Below are positions 52,701-62,099 of a stretch of DNA of 64,000 nucleotides, piece after piece. Each line of letters starts with the position of its first letter. Positions within the stretch are counted from its first letter, which is position 1. The stretch spans positions 90,318,912 through 90,382,911 of the forward strand of contig NC_088171.1 in NCBI RefSeq assembly GCF_028769735.1. Direction: 5' to 3'. The notes below the pieces were generated by a model. The model ran no database searches. It was not told where the DNA came from and saw only the letters and a list, made by a program, of their open reading frames with translations. The stretch comes from Zonotrichia leucophrys gambelii. Taxonomy: Eukaryota; Chordata; Aves; Passeriformes; Passerellidae. The position numbers and the translations under genes are program-made.

Positions 52701-54395
52701 GATGAGGAAATTGACCTGGAGAGCATAGATATAGATAAAATTGATGAGAATGATGGGGAGCAGAGCAATGAGGAAGAGGAGGAGAAGCCTGAGCTCCTGA
52801 GACAAAGCAGCGAAGAGGAGCACTTGGAAAAGGAGAAGGATTTGGCACTGTCAGGGTCTGAAGGGCTGAAACCCAAAGACACGCTGGCCATGGTGAAGGA
52901 GGCCTCTGACAATAGCACGAGAATCATCAGTCCTGGGGGACCGAACAATTTACAGATGCCATCTCACAGCAAACCCAAGATTTGGTCTTTGGCAGAGACA
53001 GCAACGAGTCCTGATGGTGCCCTGAAATCTTCTCCTCCTCCGCCCCCTCCTCCCCAGGTTAACCACACTTCTCCTCAGATTCAGCACCCCGCTTTTCTCC
53101 CTAGCCATGGACTCTACACATGCCAGATTGGCAAATTTCACAACTGGACAAATGGGGCTTTCCTCACTCAGAGTTCCCTTCTAAATGTGAGGTCCTTTTT
53201 GGGAGTAAATCACCACCATGCTGCTCATCACAATCACCACCTCCAGGCCCAGCAACAATCTTCTGTTTTAACAGCAACCCTGGGAGCGCTAAGCAGCGAC
53301 AAACCTTCAGAGAGGACCAGTCCCAAACACATAGGTAATTAATGTATCAGGCTTTCACCTCTCCCTCCACCCCCAAGACGTGCACGTGAACTTCTCCTTG
53401 AGGAATGGTGTCACGCTGGTGTAACTGATTGCTTTTAATGGAGCTACAGTTTACTCTAGCCTTGATTTCCGGCCCCCCACCCAGCGTGTTGGTCACATAC
53501 ATTAAGCACATTTCACGTGGCCTATTACATTCTCACCCTATATGCCCATCAAGTAAGATGAAAATTCAGGAAGAGTGCAGTGAAATGTATAAGTTTGAGG
53601 TTTCCTTCCCTCTTCCATGACCCTCATCTCCCAATAACTTCAATAACAGTAAGAAGTGTGTCAAGAAGAGCCTGCAGACTACTTAAATACTGAAAGTAGG
53701 GTATAGCGCCATACACACATACACATGTATCTGTTCACATCTGAACAGGAGGGTGAGAGGGGAGTGTGTTCTCTGCAGTGTCCAGGTTCTTACTGCTGTT
53801 ATTCTAAAATGGCTCTCCTGTTTTTTTTGGCTTTTTTTTTTTCTTTTTTTGTTTTGTTTTGTTTCTTTTCTTTTTTTTTTTGTCTCCTTCTAGAAAGAGA
53901 AAATGTACCAAGAACTGACTCCCCACCCCAGCCGCTAAAATCGCCCTTCCAGCCTGTCCGTGACAAGTGAGTTTGTTTGTTTGTTTTCACTGTAGGAATG
54001 TTACTTATGTGAAACAGAGTGTTTGAATAATAAAGACTAATTATAGCACCTAATCATCATCATAATAATACATACCGACAATGGGAACAGCACAGGAGTT
54101 GCCCCAATCTTTTCAAACTTAGACTAAATTGCAATTGTACATAGCCAGACTGTAACTTTTCTAAAACCTAACAGATCTCAAAGATCTTGCATTAATTACA
54201 CTACAGATAACGATTTTTGTGCGATTATTTATTACTCAGATGCTATAGAAGTAGATGCACAATTGAAAAAAAAAAGATACTTTTTTTCTGAAAGATTGTT
54301 ACTTTTTTTTTTCCTTCTCCCTTCCCCTCCCCTGCAGCTCTTTGGCTCAGCAAGAGGGAACGCCGAGAATTTTAACAGCTCTCCCTTCTGCTTGA
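49443..54395 (+). CDS. IRX1: Iroquois-class homeodomain transcription factor IRX1 (4 coding exons)
   Basis: This gene encodes a nuclear DNA-binding transcription factor of the Iroquois (TALE) family, which patterns heart, limb, lung, kidney and neural tissue. Coding exons are 49443-49706, 52320-53334, 53894-53966 and 54338-54395: 1410 nt, or 469 residues plus stop, against about 480 in human IRX1. Seen in the translation: a start [14 protein letters not shown] typical of IRX1; 13 alanines at residues 28-40; a TALE homeodomain at about 126-188 with the three-residue loop PYP (149-151) and the recognition-helix signature WFANARRRL (173-181), including the Iroquois-type alanine at homeodomain position 50; an acidic stretch at about 206-260; the Iro box [15 protein letters not shown] (306-320); a proline run at 327-333; a His-rich segment at 386-396; and a C-terminus ending RILTALPSA. 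The N-terminal motif and C-terminal tail fit IRX1 better than IRX2 or IRX4. The ATG at 49443 has G at -3 and no ATG in the preceding 800 nt. No frameshift or missing key residue is seen. Confidence 0.97.
49767..49810 (+). repeat. 9-bp G-rich tandem repeat in intron 1
   Basis: About five copies of GCCGGGGGA lie 60 bases after the exon 1 donor. Runs of five G at 49770, 49779, 49788, 49797 and 49806 are separated by AGCC. This satisfies a four-tract G-quadruplex pattern on the transcribed RNA. Confidence 0.95.
50270..50480. promoter_or_regulatory. Candidate intronic regulatory block
   Basis: This repeat-free sequence in intron 1 has ATTTGCAT at 50350-50357, CTGATTATGG and GGCGTTAATTC. Its texture differs from the AT-rich remainder of the intron. 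Conservation is not tested. Confidence 0.3.
52320..53334 (+). CDS. IRX1: IRX1 coding exon 2 (homeodomain, acidic region, Iro box)
   Basis: The acceptor is TTGCAG before GGC TCC CAG, and the exon begins [17 protein letters not shown]. It is 1015 nt long and leaves one base (G) for the next codon. It contains the whole TALE homeodomain, the acidic stretch and the Iro box, as in other vertebrate IRX1 genes. The donor at 53335 is GTAATT, weaker than the consensus GTRAGT. Without splicing, the frame ends only two codons later, at the TAA at 53340-53342. Confidence 0.96.
53335..53893 (+). other. IRX1: IRX1 intron 2 with long polypyrimidine tract
   Basis: This 559-bp intron ends in about 75 bp of nearly uninterrupted T-rich sequence (53819-53893) that includes TTTTG repeats before the TAG acceptor. 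The donor GTAATT is suboptimal. A strong polypyrimidine tract may compensate, but that is inference. Confidence 0.9.
53894..53966 (+). CDS. IRX1: IRX1 coding exon 3 (residues 427-450)
   Basis: The acceptor TTCTAG follows a very long T-rich tract. The single G from exon 2 completes GAA, and the reading continues [20 protein letters not shown], matching the conserved IRX1 C-terminal segment. The exon is 73 nt and ends after GAC AA at the donor GTGAGT at 53967. That phase is required to make Asn451 with exon 4. Confidence 0.94.
53967..54337 (+). other. IRX1: IRX1 intron 3
   Basis: This 371-bp AT-rich intron has donor GTGAGT and a CT-rich acceptor tract ending CCTGCAG. It contains an AATAAT/TAATAA-rich segment near 54025-54070 and T-rich tracts, and no other structure. 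Confidence 0.9.
54338..54395 (+). CDS. IRX1: IRX1 coding exon 4 (last 19 residues and stop)
   Basis: The acceptor CCTGCAG has a good pyrimidine tract. AA from exon 3 plus C gives AAC (Asn451), then [18 protein letters not shown] and TGA at 54393-54395. This tail is almost identical to the human IRX1 C-terminus, which confirms both the phase and the acceptor. The exon is too short to be found as an independent open frame. Confidence 0.94.
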
Positions 54396-54745
54396 TTAAA
54401 TGATTTGGTGAAAAAATATTACAGAGACTGGTATTAAGGACAGAGAGAGTGAAAAAAAAGGAAACGGTATAAACGACTCCCATCAATCTCTTTTTGCAAT
54501 AAGGTGGTGCAAATCCATAAAAGCATTACACAAATCTGTAGATGGATCCCCTTCCTCATTGTACCATTTCAGATCGTGTTATTCTAACCATTCTTGGATT
54601 ATTTGTTTGGTAAATGTTTCCCATGTGTTTGTGGTTTTCTTTTTTCTGTATATAGAGTGATTTCAGATTGTAAATAACACGTCAGCAAAACTTGTCTAAA
54701 TCATATATTTTTGTCTAATAAACTAAATGAAATTATGAGCTCTCT
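54396..54745 (+). other. IRX1: IRX1 3' untranslated region
   Basis: This AT-rich sequence runs from the TGA to just past the polyadenylation signal. The segment near 54640-54720 resembles a conserved 3' UTR end: it is T-rich and contains TGTAAATA, which resembles a Pumilio-type element (TGTANATA), at 54669-54676. The cleavage site itself is inferred. Confidence 0.7.
54717..54722 (+). terminator. IRX1: IRX1 polyadenylation signal AATAAA
   Basis: This is a canonical AATAAA 322 bases after the stop codon, followed within 30-45 bases by T- and GT-rich sequence (TATGTATTCTGTTG) that suits a downstream element. It is the first canonical signal after the coding sequence. Later signals could support longer 3' ends. 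Confidence 0.75.
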
Positions 54746-56200
54746 TCAGGTATGTATTCTGTTGCTAGAGATCTTATACATATATTACAAATCTATTCAA
54801 ACATTTATAATTAGTTTTTTTAAAAAGTCAAGTCTCCTCCTTTGGGTAACTGAAACTTCAAGTAGCAAATCCAAGCTATTTTGCCAAAACCAAGCTGTGA
54901 GCTTCCTTTTTTATACATGCAAATTTACAAAGTTGAGTGAAGATGTCCTTAGTAATATTAAAGCTATTTTTTTCATTTGTGATGATTCAGATGTGTTCTA
55001 TAGTATCCATTTTCCAGACATGAATGGACCTGACTTCCACTTACGCTACAAAATACTTTCTTAAAACTGAAAGGGAAAGTTTTCTCACAGTTCCCTAGTG
55101 TAAAACTTTGCTGTCCAAACTGGCTGCTAAATTGGATCAAGAGCTTTATTTCTTTGGTATATAATCTCACCCAAGATAAAAAAAAAAAAATCATAGTTTA
55201 GGAAAAAGAATTATTTGTAGTGATATGCACTTTGAATAAACACAGAGGAAATATAATGGTGAAAGATATTTTCCTATGAGATTAACTACAATCTTAGTAG
55301 AAAAAAAAGAAGAAGAAGAAAAAAAAGGCAGCTCTTGCACATCTTAGAAATCTTAGAAGAAAGTTTTGCAATTCCGATCTGCTGGTTGAAAATAGACTGA
55401 GAGACAGGAGCTATCGTTTTATAAAGGCATTAATCTTAAAAAGACAGTCCGTTGAAATGTGTAATATTTTGAGTGTTTATTTCTCTTTTTTTTCCTCCTA
55501 AATGAGAACACTAAATGAGCATTGAGGTGCTAATAAGATACCAGATGGTTGTTGATGGTGGAAAATGGAAAGAAGCAGCTGGGAAAGTCATTAAGAAATA
55601 ATGCGGTGACGCCCTATCCAAACTAAACCAACCTCAAACCAGGACTTGTCGGAAACAAGATGAGATTTTCAAATAAAATATTAATAAAATTCTCGTCAGA
55701 GATCAGAATATTGATCTTGATTTAGCTGCAAGATAACATCAATCAAAGAGCAGACTCCGTAAACTATGGCTTAGAGATCTGTTGGCAAAGCGGTGGAGGC
55801 GATGGGGGGCTCCTACATTTTGCGTTTTTCTGATGGAGCAGAGAAACAGGTCAGGCAAACCAGATTTTGTGTGGAATAGCTGAAGGAGAGCCTCTGGAAA
55901 GAGACTCATTTTGACATCCTGCAGTTCCTAGCATACCATAAATTAGTTTGTATTTTGGCTCTTAGTTGTTTCGGTGTATTTTTTTTCCCCTTTTCTCAAA
56001 TGACAGAGAGTCTCTCTTTGGAAATTGTTCCAACAAAAGAGAACGTTGCACTTTTTACCAAACTAGAGTAATTTAGCCTTCGGGGAGAGGGTAGACGTAT
56101 TTAAAAATGAAAGAAAGAAAAAAGTCTTCAAGCCTGTAGAGCTTAAAGGTGCGTCAGGTCAGTGCTGGTGTAAACCCGATGCAATTGCTGTCTCTTTCAT
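54746..56200. other. Region downstream of IRX1
   Basis: AT-rich, without a supportable gene. It contains A-rich tracts near 55175 and 55300-55325. A repeat-free block at 55480-55870 is listed separately. Confidence 0.65.
55480..55870. promoter_or_regulatory. Candidate downstream enhancer
   Basis: This long repeat-free segment has a TCF/LEF-type ATCAAAG at 55742-55748, AAGATAACATCAATC, AATATTGATCTTGATTTAGC and CCGTAAACTATGG. It lies 1-1.4 kb after the IRX1 stop. The texture is enhancer-like; function is inferred. Confidence 0.3.
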
Positions 56201-56219
56201 ATCCATCCAGATGAAATCG

Positions 56220-57610
56220 CCCCAGTCCCGCACCGGCTGCCCCGGTTCCCAAATTCCTCTCGGGAAATGCGGCCGCCCTCGAGCAGCCCGGCCGTCCGGG
56301 GTGCCGCCGCTGCTGCTCTCAGGGACCGGTTCCGCTCCTCCAAGGGGGAGACGGCACCTTCCAGGAGCGCCGGGACGCTCAGCGAGGCGGAGCGAGCGCG
56401 GCGCTGCCGAACTGTCCTGGGGGAGCGGAGCGGGGATTCCTGCGCAGCACCGGAGCCCCGGCAGGGAGCGGAGCAGCAAGGGCGCCTCTCGCCTGTCCGC
56501 CTCACGGCGGACGCTCGCTCCCGAGCGCCGGGGGCCGAGCGGTCCCGAGTGGATCCGAGCGGTCCCGAGCCGACCCGAGCGGTCCCGAGCAGTTCCGAGC
56601 GGAGCCGCGGGCCGCGCTTTGGGCAGGCTCGCAGCGCCCTCTGTGGGCGGCGGGCGGCGCCGGCCCGCGGCTCGGCTGGGCCGGGGCGGAGAGCCGGGGG
56701 CTGCCCGCCCTGAACTCGGCCGGAAAGGCGGCTGCACCCTCCGGAGTGCGCTTACACTTCTGATTATCCTCCCGGGAGCGATAATTCCCAGTAGTTATCT
56801 GGTTGGCAGTTTTCCTCCTTTGGAAGCCTCAGCATCTCTAGAGCTGACTCTGTTGCAGAAATAGATTTTTTTTTCCCCCTCATCTGCTTATTTGAATTTC
56901 CCACCTCTTCCCCCCCAGCAGTAACGCTAACAGTTTTGACGCTTCCCTCCCCAACCAGCTGAGGGTGTTATCGGGAGTGGGGGACGATGAAGGAAGCCCC
57001 ACGGGGTCAGCACCGTTCCGCCTTTCCCCACGGCTCCCGGAGCGTTTGCCGGGGATGAGAGGGATGAAGCACCGGGCTCCTGTCTCCAGGGGGGCGGCCT
57101 GGGAGCCGCATGCCGCTGCTGGAGGAGCGCGCCCAGGGCTGCGGGCTGTCTGCTCGGACAGAGCCGGCTTGCGCCAGTTTTTGGACAGTAGCGCAAAAAC
57201 TTCCCTTTAAAAAAGGGAAAATCGAGAACTTCTGAGGCCAGCTGAGAAACGCCGTGCTGTTTAAGTCAGAAAAGCTGCGGCGTGGCTGCGCGCCTCGGTG
57301 CCCAGCACCCCCCGAGGGCCTCTGCCTCAGCCTATTCGGCACCTGGGGGAGCAGGGTGATCGCCTTTGCCTCCCCGGAAAGCCACAGTGAGGTGGCCATT
57401 TCTCCTGCAGGAAGTTTCAGGCAGAGAGGAAAGGTGTACGGGTGTCATTGCTGCGGCACGGAGCCCTCGGAGGCTGCCCGGGAGCGGTGCGGGGCCCGGG
57501 CCCGGCGGGACGCCCCCACACCGCTCCCCGCCGCCGGTGTTGGGAAGGAGCGGGAGTCTCCCAATCCCGAGGTTTCGCTTGTCACGTGAACCGTGCTAGG
57601 AATGATCGTT
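56220..57610. promoter_or_regulatory. CpG island downstream of IRX1
   Basis: CpG-dense from about 56230 to 56740 and again from 57000 to 57600, with an E-box CACGTG at 57583-57588. It includes a 10-bp periodic repeat. Open frames up to 217 codons (+) and 192 codons (-) overlap and carry no motif. It could be a promoter of a non-coding transcript or part of the hypomethylated domain around IRX1. Confidence 0.6.
56535..56604. repeat. 10-bp tandem repeat with 20-bp higher-order period
   Basis: Seven units begin CCGAG(C/T). Units 1, 3 and 5 are CCGAGCGGTC exactly, while units 2, 4 and 6 vary in the last four bases. A 20-bp repeat made of two 10-bp halves is therefore visible. Each unit carries a CpG at the same place. 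Confidence 0.95.
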
Positions 57611-57719
57611 TACGTCACCCTGGCAGGAAAATAATTTGTACTTTTTTTTGTCATATTTTCATTGACATCCACCCCAGCAGATGTATACCAGAAAATACCA
57701 GAGTGCAGGGAGAATAATA

Positions 57720-57970
57720 AAGAAGCTTAAGCTAAACGATTTGCCGTAATTAGGAATGCTTCGAGCTGATAAGAGTAAATTGGAAAGTATTAGCCTCCTA
57801 CCTTTTTTTTTTTTTTTAATGATGATGCTACCCTAACCTGATAAATAAAGTCAATAAGAAAATTTACATTGAATAGAATGGGAACTACAAGGAGTAATAT
57901 ACTTCTTTTAGCACGACGACCGAGAACCAAGGTACATTTTCGTGCTACTTAAAAGGCTGCCAGAAAACAC
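57720..57970. promoter_or_regulatory. Candidate regulatory block between CpG islands
   Basis: Repeat-free apart from a T run at about 57805-57818, with TTGCCGTAATTAGG, TAACCTGATAAAT and ACATTGAATAGAATGG. It suits an AT-rich element between two CpG islands. Low-confidence inference. Confidence 0.25.
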
Positions 57971-58430
57971 CTTTTTTATACGTTTGCATAATCCTCTATT
58001 CTCCCCCAGTAAAAAAGTCTTGTTTTTGTTATTATTTACTTATCAGTTACAGAAGAATGGCAGAAATCTGTGAAGAAAGAATACTGAAAAGTTGATATAA
58101 TCTCGAGTTGAGCAAACTCAGAAATTCGCTGTTGCCAGAACAGATTAAAAGCAAACGGCAGATTTACGGGGATTTGGCTTTGTCACAGAGACGTAGTTAT
58201 GAAACACGTTGATTGGTATGCATGCCTCATTTTTTTATTCCTTTTTTTTGTTGTTGTTGTTCATTTTATTCTGAAAAAAAGGTCTATTTTTAACAAGGTA
58301 AAAAAAAAAAAAAAAAGCCCAGCGAAAGGGAAGAGGAAAATTAGTAGAGTGTGTGTACTCAAACTGGCTCGTTCCTATGATTGTAATCGTTCCCGGCTCC
58401 TGTCATCCCTCCTTGTTGCTTTGGTTGAGT
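57971..58430. other. AT-rich spacer between CpG islands
   Basis: No gene or clear element. It contains A and T tracts near 58240 and 58300-58315. Confidence 0.6.
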
Positions 58431-58600
58431 TTTTGATGCGCTCGGAAACCGGAGCGGCCCCGGAGCCGCCGCCGGCAGCAGCGACCGGCGGAGCCGGGGC
58501 GGGGGTGCGGTGCGGGCTGAGGCTGCAGGCTGCCCCCGCCCCCGGCAGCCCCGCACCAGCCCTGCTGATCGCGGGGCTTACCAGTTCCATCTCCGGCTAA
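58430..58600. promoter_or_regulatory. Small CpG island
   Basis: A short CpG-dense patch (about 170 bases) at the edge of the T-rich 58.2-58.7 kb segment. No coding evidence. Confidence 0.5.
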
Positions 58601-58684
58601 CTTTCATGGTATGCCCATGTTTTCCCCAGCCCGTTGTATTTTCTTTTTTTTCTTTTTTCTAACTTTTTTTTTTTTTTTTTTCCA

Positions 58685-58870
58685 TGGGCGCCGATCAATT
58701 ATTCACAAGCACATTTATCTCTCCTGCAATATGGAGAATTCATATTCATATCTCTGTTTTAGTGGCCTGACACAGATTAATGTAATATACGCCGCGGCTC
58801 GGAGCGCCAGCCCCGCTCTATGAATCATGCACTATAAAGTTTCAATCGTCCTTGTAGATGAGACTATTAC
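58685..58870. promoter_or_regulatory. Candidate conserved element between CpG islands
   Basis: This repeat-free AT-rich segment sits between two CpG-dense stretches. It contains CAATTATTCAC, TTTATCTCTCC, CATATTCATATCTC and a GATTAATG motif near 58775. The mixture of homeodomain-like and GATA-like words and the lack of simple sequence make it one of the better enhancer candidates. Conservation is not tested. Confidence 0.35.
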
Positions 58871-59250
58871 AAAGAGCGCGGAGCGGCGGGGGCGGGGAGG
58901 CGGGGGCCGTCAGCAGCGGTGGCTCCGCGCCTCGGTCGGCCATCGGCCCCCTGTTAAACAGGCTCGTATCGAAACCCCCCGGCGGCTGGCGGGGGACAAT
59001 GCGGGCCCGGCATTCGTTCTGCCCGGCGGGACTCGCTGACGCGGCTTCCCCGCCCGGCCGGCCCCGGGAAGCGGCTGCGGGCCCTGCCTCGGCCCCTTGC
59101 CCGTCAGCCCGTCAGGCAGGGCCGCCTGGCCCGGAGGAAAGGCGGAGTGCCGGTGCCAGCCCCAGGGATGGGCACCCTGGGCAGGGAATGCTGCTCAGGC
59201 TGCCCCATGGTGCGCCCTGAGGCGGAGCGACCGCGCTGTGTCTGGGGAGG
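58871..59250. promoter_or_regulatory. CpG island about 4.5 kb downstream of IRX1
   Basis: CpG-dense, with frames open on + to 120 codons and no motif. GC-rich, CpG-poorer sequence follows to about 59.8 kb, including a 150-codon minus-strand frame (59606-60058) that I do not regard as a gene. Confidence 0.6.
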
Positions 59251-60480
59251 GAGGGCGGTAAAGTCTCCATCACCTGGAGATGCTATGGCGGTATATTTAT
59301 TTTTTTTGCTTGTTTGCTTGGTTTGTTTTTATATTTTTTAAATTCCCCAATGTCCTTAAAAGGTGAGATGTGAAGAATGGCCAGGGCTGACAGAGGCACA
59401 CAAGCAGCGCAGGGAAAGGGCCAGTGAGTTGTAAGCGCCCTGTGGAAGAGAGCATTGAACATGGGCTTCAGCATATGCCCTCCATCCCAGAATCGCTGCC
59501 CCAATCCCGGGGTGAGGCTCTCCTGCCATCTTGGTGACCTTGGTGCATCCAGGTGGATGGAGGGGAGCCACCCGCTGGTCCCAAAACCCAGCTGCCCGCC
59601 ACAGATCAGGAAACCACGGCTGAAAAACCTGCAGGAGGTCCCCTCTGGCCTGTGGGAAGTGGGTGGCAGCCCTGTGGAGCTGTGCCATGCTCAGGTCCCC
59701 CTATGCCAGGAAGGGCCATGGCGACGGCTAGCAGGGCCTGAGCCCACCACTGGCTCTGTGAGGGCTGTGCTGAGGAGTGACGTGGCGCCTGATTCCAGGC
59801 TACAAGTTGCTGGGTTTCAGCAGTAAAACTTACCTGGGAACAACAAATCAAGTAAAATGCTGGAACATGCAATAAACATGGGCTGCGTGGCGTGTTTTCC
59901 AGTGAAAAGTTACAGAAACGGCTCCTGGCGAGGTTGGTGTTCCCCATTGTGCGGTGCCCCCATGCAGTGCCATTCATAGCTTGCCCGTAAAACCAGCCAT
60001 GTGGACAGGAATCGCTGGGTACCAGGAGACTGAAAACCCCATAGAAATAGGTATTCAAAATTTAAGACTTCGAAAATATGAGCTCTTAAAACTAAACAAT
60101 GTACTTCTGTAAGGAATTAATTTACTTGAGTCCCGTCACCACTATTAATATTAGTTTTGGCTTCTTTTTTATGGGTATGTGAAGAGAATATATGCATAGA
60201 TGTTTTAAAAAAAAAGTGAAAAAAATATATCTTTTATCTTTTTCTGCTTACTTTAAATAGCATTATAGGCATCCCTCATATCTAATAGCCGAACTTGTTT
60301 CCTAACACATTCCTTGGGAGTCAAGCTGATGCAAAAATGCAAATGTGGGGTGCACACCAAGTCCTGGTAGTGCCTTTCCTGAGAGAATAGAAAGCGCCGG
60401 CGTAAACTCTGTGCAGAATTAAAGGCGAGTTTAAAAAGTAACATTTATTTTTATTCCAGATTTATGGCTGACCCGTAGAT
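59251..60480. other. Intergenic DNA, GC-rich then AT-rich
   Basis: No supportable gene. Overlapping 110-150 codon frames at 59356-60058 lie on both strands of a GC-rich stretch and lack domains. The sequence returns to AT-rich composition after about 60.06 kb. Confidence 0.6.
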
Positions 60481-60640
60481 AATTAAAGGTTTTATTTTGA
60501 GCTGTTGGCCCCACACAATACATTGTCCTTTGTTGCTGCACAAGGAGCGCTTTCCCTGTGCTGCCTACGGTTCAAAAACAATGAAGCAATCCATTTATTT
60601 TGTTGGTCAATTGTAGCACAAAGTGAGGTGGTCAGTGTGG
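60480..60640. promoter_or_regulatory. Candidate enhancer with clustered SOX motifs
   Basis: HMG-box-type motifs crowd into about 100 bases: the inverted pair ACAATACATTGT (60515-60526), CCTTTGTTG (60527-60535), AACAATG (60577-60583), TTTTGTTGG (about 60598-60606), CAATTGT and CACAAAG just after. Such clusters are typical of SOX-driven neural, lung or cartilage enhancers. Function is inferred from motifs. Confidence 0.4.
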
Positions 60641-61224
60641 AAAGTTTATCACTGTCTTGTCCCTTTGGAGGAGGCAGAGCATTCACACACCCTCTGCCCC
60701 AGTACACAAATGTCAGTCTTTTTGCAGGCTGCTGTTTTCCTTTTGAAGATGCCGATGGTGTCTCTGATCCACTAATCCATTTATCCAGTTTCATGAGTGC
60801 ATTGGCTGAATACACTCACAATAGCCTTGCCCAGCTGGAAACAAGAAGTCAGTGAGTGCAGCCGGCACACCCACCAGTGCCTGACACCATTCTCGGATGG
60901 GGCTTGAGTGCTTTTCTCAAATAAACCCCAGCCCCACCCCAACCCAAAACAACCCCCTCAGAGCCCCCAACCTGCCATGATGTGCCTAACACCGTGATCC
61001 TCCCCTTCCTGAAAACAGAAGTATTTTTAGAACCATCTGTAGCTTACTACATGGCTGTATTATTTTCATGGTATTCGGCCGTGTCAATGAGGGTTGGAGT
61101 AGGCTTGAGGGGAAAAAATGCCTCTGGGACTCTGCAAACAAGTGCACATTAAAGGAACTGGTCAGTTGCTGCCAAGGGGGAGGCAGTGGGCAACGAGCTT
61201 CCATTTGTGTTTGGTGTCGTGCCG

Positions 61225-61470
61225 TTACTTGCCAGCTCTTTATTGCATTTTAAATATATGTTTAATTACCAGTGTTATTGGTAATAACAGAATGTTTGAA
61301 AATATTAAATACATTTGTGAGCTTGTGTGAAAAAGAAGTTAAAAGGTGTTCGGTGCACAGAATGTTAAAGAGATCTCACAATGAAGTGATTAACATTTTT
61401 ATGAATAAAATTAATCACGCATTAACTCTGCAGCTCAATACATCTGAATGCCAAATGTTGCACAGCAGCC
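61225..61470. promoter_or_regulatory. Candidate regulatory block with an inverted repeat
   Basis: AT-rich and repeat-free. TTAATTACCA (61262-61271) faces TTGGTAATAA (61278-61287) across a 6-base spacer, an almost complete dyad. Further TAAT and ATTAAC words follow. A regulatory role is inferred. Confidence 0.3.
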
Positions 61471-61883
61471 CTTTCCCCTAAACCCAAGAATTTTGGAAGC
61501 AGTATTGACCCACATCAAACAGTCGTCTATTAGTAATGGAGGTATAGTTATGAGAAGATATTTTAATAATGTACATTTACATTTGAGGCAAGCAAATAAA
61601 AAGGAGAAAAATAAACTTGGGGTGCTTTGTTAGGATTTGTGAGGACTGTAGGCACATAAAATACATTAGGAAGCAGTCAGTGGGGGCAACTGTTTGGAGA
61701 AAAAAGAAGTTTATGTGGCACTCACGGAGGCAAAGTCATCATAGTAAACAGATTCCAGTAGATTGCACTCAGCTCTCCTTGGCTCTTTTTAGCACGTTCA
61801 TTGTTCTTGGCAAAGCTTATTAGGTTTTAAGGTGGGAGCCTACCATTATTAAAATATCCACTGTGTCAGATAATAAAATGTGA

Positions 61884-61904
61884 TCTCTCTCTCTCTCTTC
61901 CGCC

Positions 61905-61935
<31 letters not shown>

Positions 61936-61952
61936 CGCGTGCGTGTGTGTGT
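61884..61952. repeat. Compound (TC)n-(GT)n-(GC)n microsatellite
   Basis: A (TC)n run, a few other bases, then alternating purine-pyrimidine GT and GC units of about 45 bases. The alternating part has Z-DNA-forming potential. Confidence 0.95.
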
Positions 61953-62099
61953 TTTCTAATCTCTTGCCACTGTGGTTTTGGGATTATTCCAGCAGGCTGT
62001 ACAAAGGGAAGCAAAGGCATCTGAAGTGTCACTCTACAGCTGTGGCAAAGTAACAGAATTTCCATTTTGTTGATGCTCCCAGCACATGTGTGCAGCAGA

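Noticed and set aside
52266..52948. Minus-strand frames of 185 and 148 codons over exon 2
   Set aside because: Shadows of the IRX1 homeodomain and acidic coding sequence.
56159..56864. Frames of 192 (-) and 217 (+) codons downstream of IRX1
   Set aside because: They cover a CpG island and a 10-bp tandem repeat; the repeat translates to low-complexity peptide in every frame.
2555..60345. POU octamers (ATTTGCAT/ATGCAAAT) scattered through the window as an enriched signal
   Set aside because: I counted at least eight, including one in coding exon 2, which is not clearly above chance for AT-rich DNA of this length.
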